A stretch of DNA of 36,648 nucleotides. Source: Bacteroidales bacterium (GTDB lineage Bacteria; Bacteroidota; Bacteroidia; Bacteroidales; UBA932). The notes under the pieces were generated by a model, which had not been told where the DNA came from, searched no databases, and worked only from the letters and a program-made list of their open reading frames with translations. Where the stretch lies: the NCBI GenBank assembly GCA_024695285.1, contig JAILIM010000008.1:1-36648 (forward strand), read 5' to 3'. Positions 33,822-36,648 of this stretch are shown in pieces. The stretch's first letter is position 1. Every line of letters begins with the position of its first letter. A program made the position numbers and the translations under genes.

Positions 33822-34553
33822 ATGAAGAAACTCAAGACAATAGTAGTTGAAGACGAACGGTTGCCGAGGCTGTCGCTTCTGGCAAAGCTTGAGGATTATC
33901 GCGACGTGCTTGATGTAGCAGACGCCTGTGACAGCTATGAGTCGGCCCGCGACAGTATCCTCCGCCATCGCCCTGACTTGCTTTTCCTTGATATCCAGCT
34001 CCAGGGACGGGATTCCATCCAGCTGCTTGAAGAACTGAGAACTACCATAGACCTTCCATATATAATCTTCACTACGGCTTACTCGGACCGCAATTACTTA
34101 ATGAGCGCCATTAAACTCTCCGCCGTGGATTATCTTCTTAAACCGGTCGGCAGGGAAGACCTTGCCCATGCTATAGCAAAAGTCTCGGACCGTGCCCGCA
34201 CGATTGCTGCCGCAAGAGGAGAAGAGACGGACAAGCTGAGCTTCAGGTCGGTTGGCGGAAAGATTTTCGTGGCAGCAGGCCAGGTTGCCTGTTTCAAGGC
34301 AGACGGCAATTATTCGAAGATTCTGACCTTCGGTGGCGAGGACCTTGTCCTGGAGAGCCTGCACTCCATTGAGCAGCGCCTGCCGGAGGATGAATTCGTC
34401 CGGGTGGACCGCAGCACAATCGTGAACATCCGTAAAGTTTACCGGGTGAACCAGCAGCTCCGCACCTGCACTTTGCAGGCGGAAGACGGCCGTTTGCTCG
34501 ACCTCCAGTTGTCCAAAAACGGGGTCGAAACACTTTTGTCGCAAGTGGAATAA
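33822..34553 (+). CDS. LytTR-family response regulator
   Basis: 243 residues. The receiver domain (1-125) has Glu10-Asp11-Glu12, phospho-acceptor Asp57 in LLFLDIQL, Thr84/Thr85 in FTTAYSD and Lys107 in LLKPV. The LytTR DNA-binding domain (about 145-243) shows SVGGKIFVAAGQVACFKADG, the EDEFVRVDRSTIVNIRKV core and a final LSKNGVETLLSQ. With the LytS-type kinase six bases upstream it forms a two-component pair. Its targets may be the divergent adhesin operon or mtlA, which starts 58 bases downstream; this is inference from position only. Confidence 0.92.
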   Translation: MKKLKTIVVEDERLPRLSLLAKLEDYRDVLDVADACDSYESARDSILRHRPDLLFLDIQLQGRDSIQLLEELRTTIDLPYIIFTTAYSDRNYLMSAIKLSAVDYLLKPVGREDLAHAIAKVSDRARTIAAARGEETDKLSFRSVGGKIFVAAGQVACFKADGNYSKILTFGGEDLVLESLHSIEQRLPEDEFVRVDRSTIVNIRKVYRVNQQLRTCTLQAEDGRLLDLQLSKNGVETLLSQVE

Positions 34554-34565
34554 CACTTTTCCCGT

Positions 34566-34603
34566 TTCCCATTCGCAAGGGAACGAAAAAAATCTTATCT
34601 TTA
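34566..34603 (+). promoter_or_regulatory. mtlA upstream region: inverted repeat and -7 element
   Basis: TTCCC (34566-34570) and GGGAA (34579-34583) form an inverted repeat followed by A-rich sequence, then TATCTTTA (34596-34603), a near match to TAnnTTTG, 8 bases before the ATG. CGTTTCC at 34563-34569 is shared with the mtlD promoter repeat. Confidence 0.4.
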
Positions 34604-34611
34604 CATTTCAT

Positions 34612-36450
34612 ATGAAAGAGAAGATTCAGAAATTCGGGCGCTCCCTGAGCGCGATGGTGATGCCGAACATCGGCGCGTTCATCGCATGGGGGCTTATAAC
34701 TGCGATTTTCATCCCCGGAGGCTGGTGGCCCAACGAGAATGTGGCCAAGATGGTGGCTCCGATGCTGAAGTACATGCTCCCGATGCTGATCGCCTTCACC
34801 GCGGGAAAGAACGTTGGCGGCTATAGGGGAGGCGTCGCCGGTGCAGTAGCAGCAATGGGCGTGATCATAGGCACCGACACACCCATGTTCCTGGGGGCCA
34901 TGATAATGGGCCCGATAGCGGGCTGGTGCGTGAAGAAGTTCGACAAGTTGGTCGAAGGCAAGATAGGCGCCGGCTTCGAGATGCTCGTGGACAACTTCTC
35001 CCTCGGCATCATCGCCATGCTTCTCGCAATTGCCGGCTATCTGCTCATAGGGCATGCCGTTTCCTGGATCACGAACGGGCTTTCCTCTGGCGTGAACTGG
35101 ATGCTCGCGCACAAGATGAATCCGCTCCTGGCACTGCTGGTGGACCCTGCCAAGGTGCTGTTCCTCAACAATGCCGTCAACCACGGCATAATGACGCCCC
35201 TCGGCATACAGCAGGCTGCGGAGATGGGGCAGTCGATGCTCTTCCTTGTGGATCCTAATCCCGGTCCCGGCCTCGGTATCCTGCTGGCCTGCTGGGCTTT
35301 CGGCAAGGGTAACACCAAGCAGTCGGCCCCCGGCGCCGTGGTCATTCAGCTGTTCGGTGGTATCCATGAAATCTATTTCCCGTATGTGCTTGCGCGCCCC
35401 ATCCTGCTGCTTGCAGTAATCGCCGGCAACGTGTGCGCACTGAGTTTCTTCACGCTCGTGGACTTCGGTCTCGTGGCCCCTGCATCCCCGGGGTCCCTGA
35501 TATCCATCATCCTGATGTCGGCGAAGGGCAAGACGCTGCTGGGCATATTAGGCGTGCTGATTGCGACTGTCGTGTCGTTCCTGCTGGCCTGGCCCATGGT
35601 CAAGTCGCGCCCCGATTTCCAAGGGGAGAGCGAGAACGCGCCAGTGCCGTCTCCGGCATCATCCGGCATAGCTTCCGGCATTGCCGCAGCTGCGGGTGCC
35701 ATCTCCAAGATAGTGTTTGCCTGCGACGCGGGCATGGGCTCCAGTGCCCTGGGTGCGACGCGGTTCAAGGCGCGCCTGATGAAGGCCGGACTGCCGGACA
35801 TCAAGTGTACGAACTGTGCTGTGGGTGAAATCCCTGCCGACGCTTCTCTGGTGGTCTGCCAGAAGGAGCTTGAAAGCAGGGCGCGCCTGTCGGGAAAGGA
35901 GGTGCTTGGAATAACCAATTTCCTTTCTGATCCAGCGCTGGACGAACTTCTGGAGGCATGCAAGAGAGGCACGCTGCCGGCCGAAGCGTCTGCGGAAGTG
36001 CCGGCTGAAACCCCGGCAGAGCCGGCCCCGTCGCCACTGCTTCGCATGGAGAACATACTCACCGGCCTGGCCCCGGAAAGCAAGGAAGCGGCCATAAGGC
36101 GCGCCGGCGTGCTGCTGCAGGTGGCGGGCTGCGTGGACGCGGACTACATAGACGCGATGCTTGACAGGGAAAAAGTGGCTTCGACTTATATGGGCGAAGG
36201 GCTGGCCATCCCTCACGGTACGACCGTGGGGAAGGCGCATGTTCGCCGTTCCGGCATAGTCGTGCTCCAGTATCCCGAAGGGGTGGACTTTGACGGGGAG
36301 AAGGCGCACCTGCTGGTCGGACTGGCCGGTGTCGGCGACGAGCACCTGACGCTGCTCGCCAAGGTGGCTGGCGCCCTGGATGACCCCGAAGTACTCGGGC
36401 GCCTCAGCACAACCTCTGATCCTTCAGAAGTTTACGAAATATTGAAATAG
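34612..36450 (+). CDS. mtlA: PTS mannitol-specific permease EIICBA
   Basis: 612 residues in the full domain order of enterobacterial MtlA. The membrane IIC domain (1-335) starts GRSLSAMVMPNIGAFIAWGL and contains the substrate-site motif GIHEIYFPYV (250-259; Glu253). IIB has the phosphorylated Cys371 in FACDAGMGSSALG. An Ala/Glu/Pro linker (455-475) precedes IIA with the phosphorylated His535 in GLAIPHGTTVG. It takes up mannitol and releases mannitol-1-phosphate, the substrate of MtlD encoded at 26122-27270. Phosphate would come from the HPr and enzyme I encoded at 22359-24039. A fused EIICBA for mannitol is unusual in Bacteroidales. Confidence 0.94.
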   Translation: MKEKIQKFGRSLSAMVMPNIGAFIAWGLITAIFIPGGWWPNENVAKMVAPMLKYMLPMLIAFTAGKNVGGYRGGVAGAVAAMGVIIGTDTPMFLGAMIMGPIAGWCVKKFDKLVEGKIGAGFEMLVDNFSLGIIAMLLAIAGYLLIGHAVSWITNGLSSGVNWMLAHKMNPLLALLVDPAKVLFLNNAVNHGIMTPLGIQQAAEMGQSMLFLVDPNPGPGLGILLACWAFGKGNTKQSAPGAVVIQLFGGIHEIYFPYVLARPILLLAVIAGNVCALSFFTLVDFGLVAPASPGSLISIILMSAKGKTLLGILGVLIATVVSFLLAWPMVKSRPDFQGESENAPVPSPASSGIASGIAAAAGAISKIVFACDAGMGSSALGATRFKARLMKAGLPDIKCTNCAVGEIPADASLVVCQKELESRARLSGKEVLGITNFLSDPALDELLEACKRGTLPAEASAEVPAETPAEPAPSPLLRMENILTGLAPESKEAAIRRAGVLLQVAGCVDADYIDAMLDREKVASTYMGEGLAIPHGTTVGKAHVRRSGIVVLQYPEGVDFDGEKAHLLVGLAGVGDEHLTLLAKVAGALDDPEVLGRLSTTSDPSEVYEILK

Positions 36451-36459
36451 TTTGGTCAT

Positions 36460-36648
36460 ATGCAAAAACACTTCACTTTACCCTATGAGGGAGGCCTGAT
36501 TGAAAAGGGCCTTCCCGCCGGTATCCTGCACACTTATGAGAAAATATGGACAAAGGTCTATCCTGAATCCCGCCCCGCGTCCTATGCCATTGCTGACCAG
36601 ATAGTGGCTGCCATCAAGGCCAGAACCGACGGCCTGTTCCGCCTCGGC
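36460..36648 (+). CDS. NagB-like sugar-phosphate isomerase/deaminase, 5' part only
   Basis: 63 codons are visible before the window ends, starting 9 bases after mtlA. The sequence MQKHFTLPYEGGLIEKGLPA, then YPESRPASYAIADQI and a final LFRLG, resembles the N-terminus of Bacteroidales glucosamine-6-phosphate deaminase/6-phosphogluconolactonase-fold proteins, in which the next residues would be the LATGSTP phosphate loop. That loop lies outside the window, so the call rests on overall pattern. Its place behind mtlA suggests a role in feeding sugar phosphates to fructose-6-phosphate. Confidence 0.55.
   Translation, partial: MQKHFTLPYEGGLIEKGLPAGILHTYEKIWTKVYPESRPASYAIADQIVAAIKARTDGLFRLG

Noticed and set aside
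34566..34583. Inverted repeat after the LytTR gene as its terminator
   Set aside because: It is followed by A rather than T on the plus strand; a regulatory site of mtlA is more likely.

Overview
The window looks like a chromosomal segment of a fairly GC-rich member of the Bacteroidales (Bacteroidetes). The evidence is a SusC/SusD pair with its own ECF sigma and FecR-type anti-sigma factor, BACON-domain lipoproteins, fimbrillin-like and FISUMP-type lipoproteins, a C25 (gingipain-like) peptidase, a two-component propeller kinase, and promoters with the TAnnTTTG -7 element. No rRNA, tRNA, CRISPR array, transposase or integrase was seen, and no gene-free stretch exceeds 300 bases.

Layout. Bases 1-3902 (minus strand) are a three-gene unit: a 42-residue small protein, a fimbrillin/FISUMP-like lipoprotein, and a C25-like cysteine peptidase that runs off the left edge. 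Divergent from it is an AAA-type ATPase (4016-5173). A housekeeping block follows: rplU-rpmA (promoter and terminator visible), serS and ruvC. Next are a TonB-plug/beta-barrel outer-membrane protein (7854-10790) and an ECF sigma / FecR / STN-bearing SusC / SusD / BACON / GDPD / beta-helix lipoprotein operon (10881-20939). Then come glpT-like transporter - HPr - enzyme I (21023-24039), a GT4 glycosyltransferase with an overlapping esterase lipoprotein (24097-26117), and, convergent with these, mtlD (mannitol-1-phosphate dehydrogenase). On the minus strand, 27381-31021 is a second adhesin operon in which two lipoproteins are each preceded by a 42-50 residue small protein. Divergent from it is a LytS/LytTR-type kinase-regulator pair, followed by mtlA (complete mannitol EIICBA) and the start of a NagB-like isomerase gene.

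How they work together. Three systems stand out. (1) The repeated pairing of a small Y-x2-P protein with a fimbrillin-like surface lipoprotein: three pairs in the window share a motif with identical spacing and a ribosome-binding site built into the small gene's 3' end. In one of them a gingipain-family peptidase is translationally coupled downstream, which recalls arginine-gingipain maturation of Porphyromonas fimbriae. (2) A full phosphotransferase chain (HPr, a shortened enzyme I, mannitol EIICBA, MtlD), which is unusual for this phylum. (3) A SusCD uptake operon with built-in trans-envelope signalling whose only recognisable enzyme is a glycerophosphodiesterase lipoprotein, followed by a GlpT/UhpT-type phosphate-ester transporter. 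That combination suggests scavenging of glycerophosphodiesters rather than of a polysaccharide.
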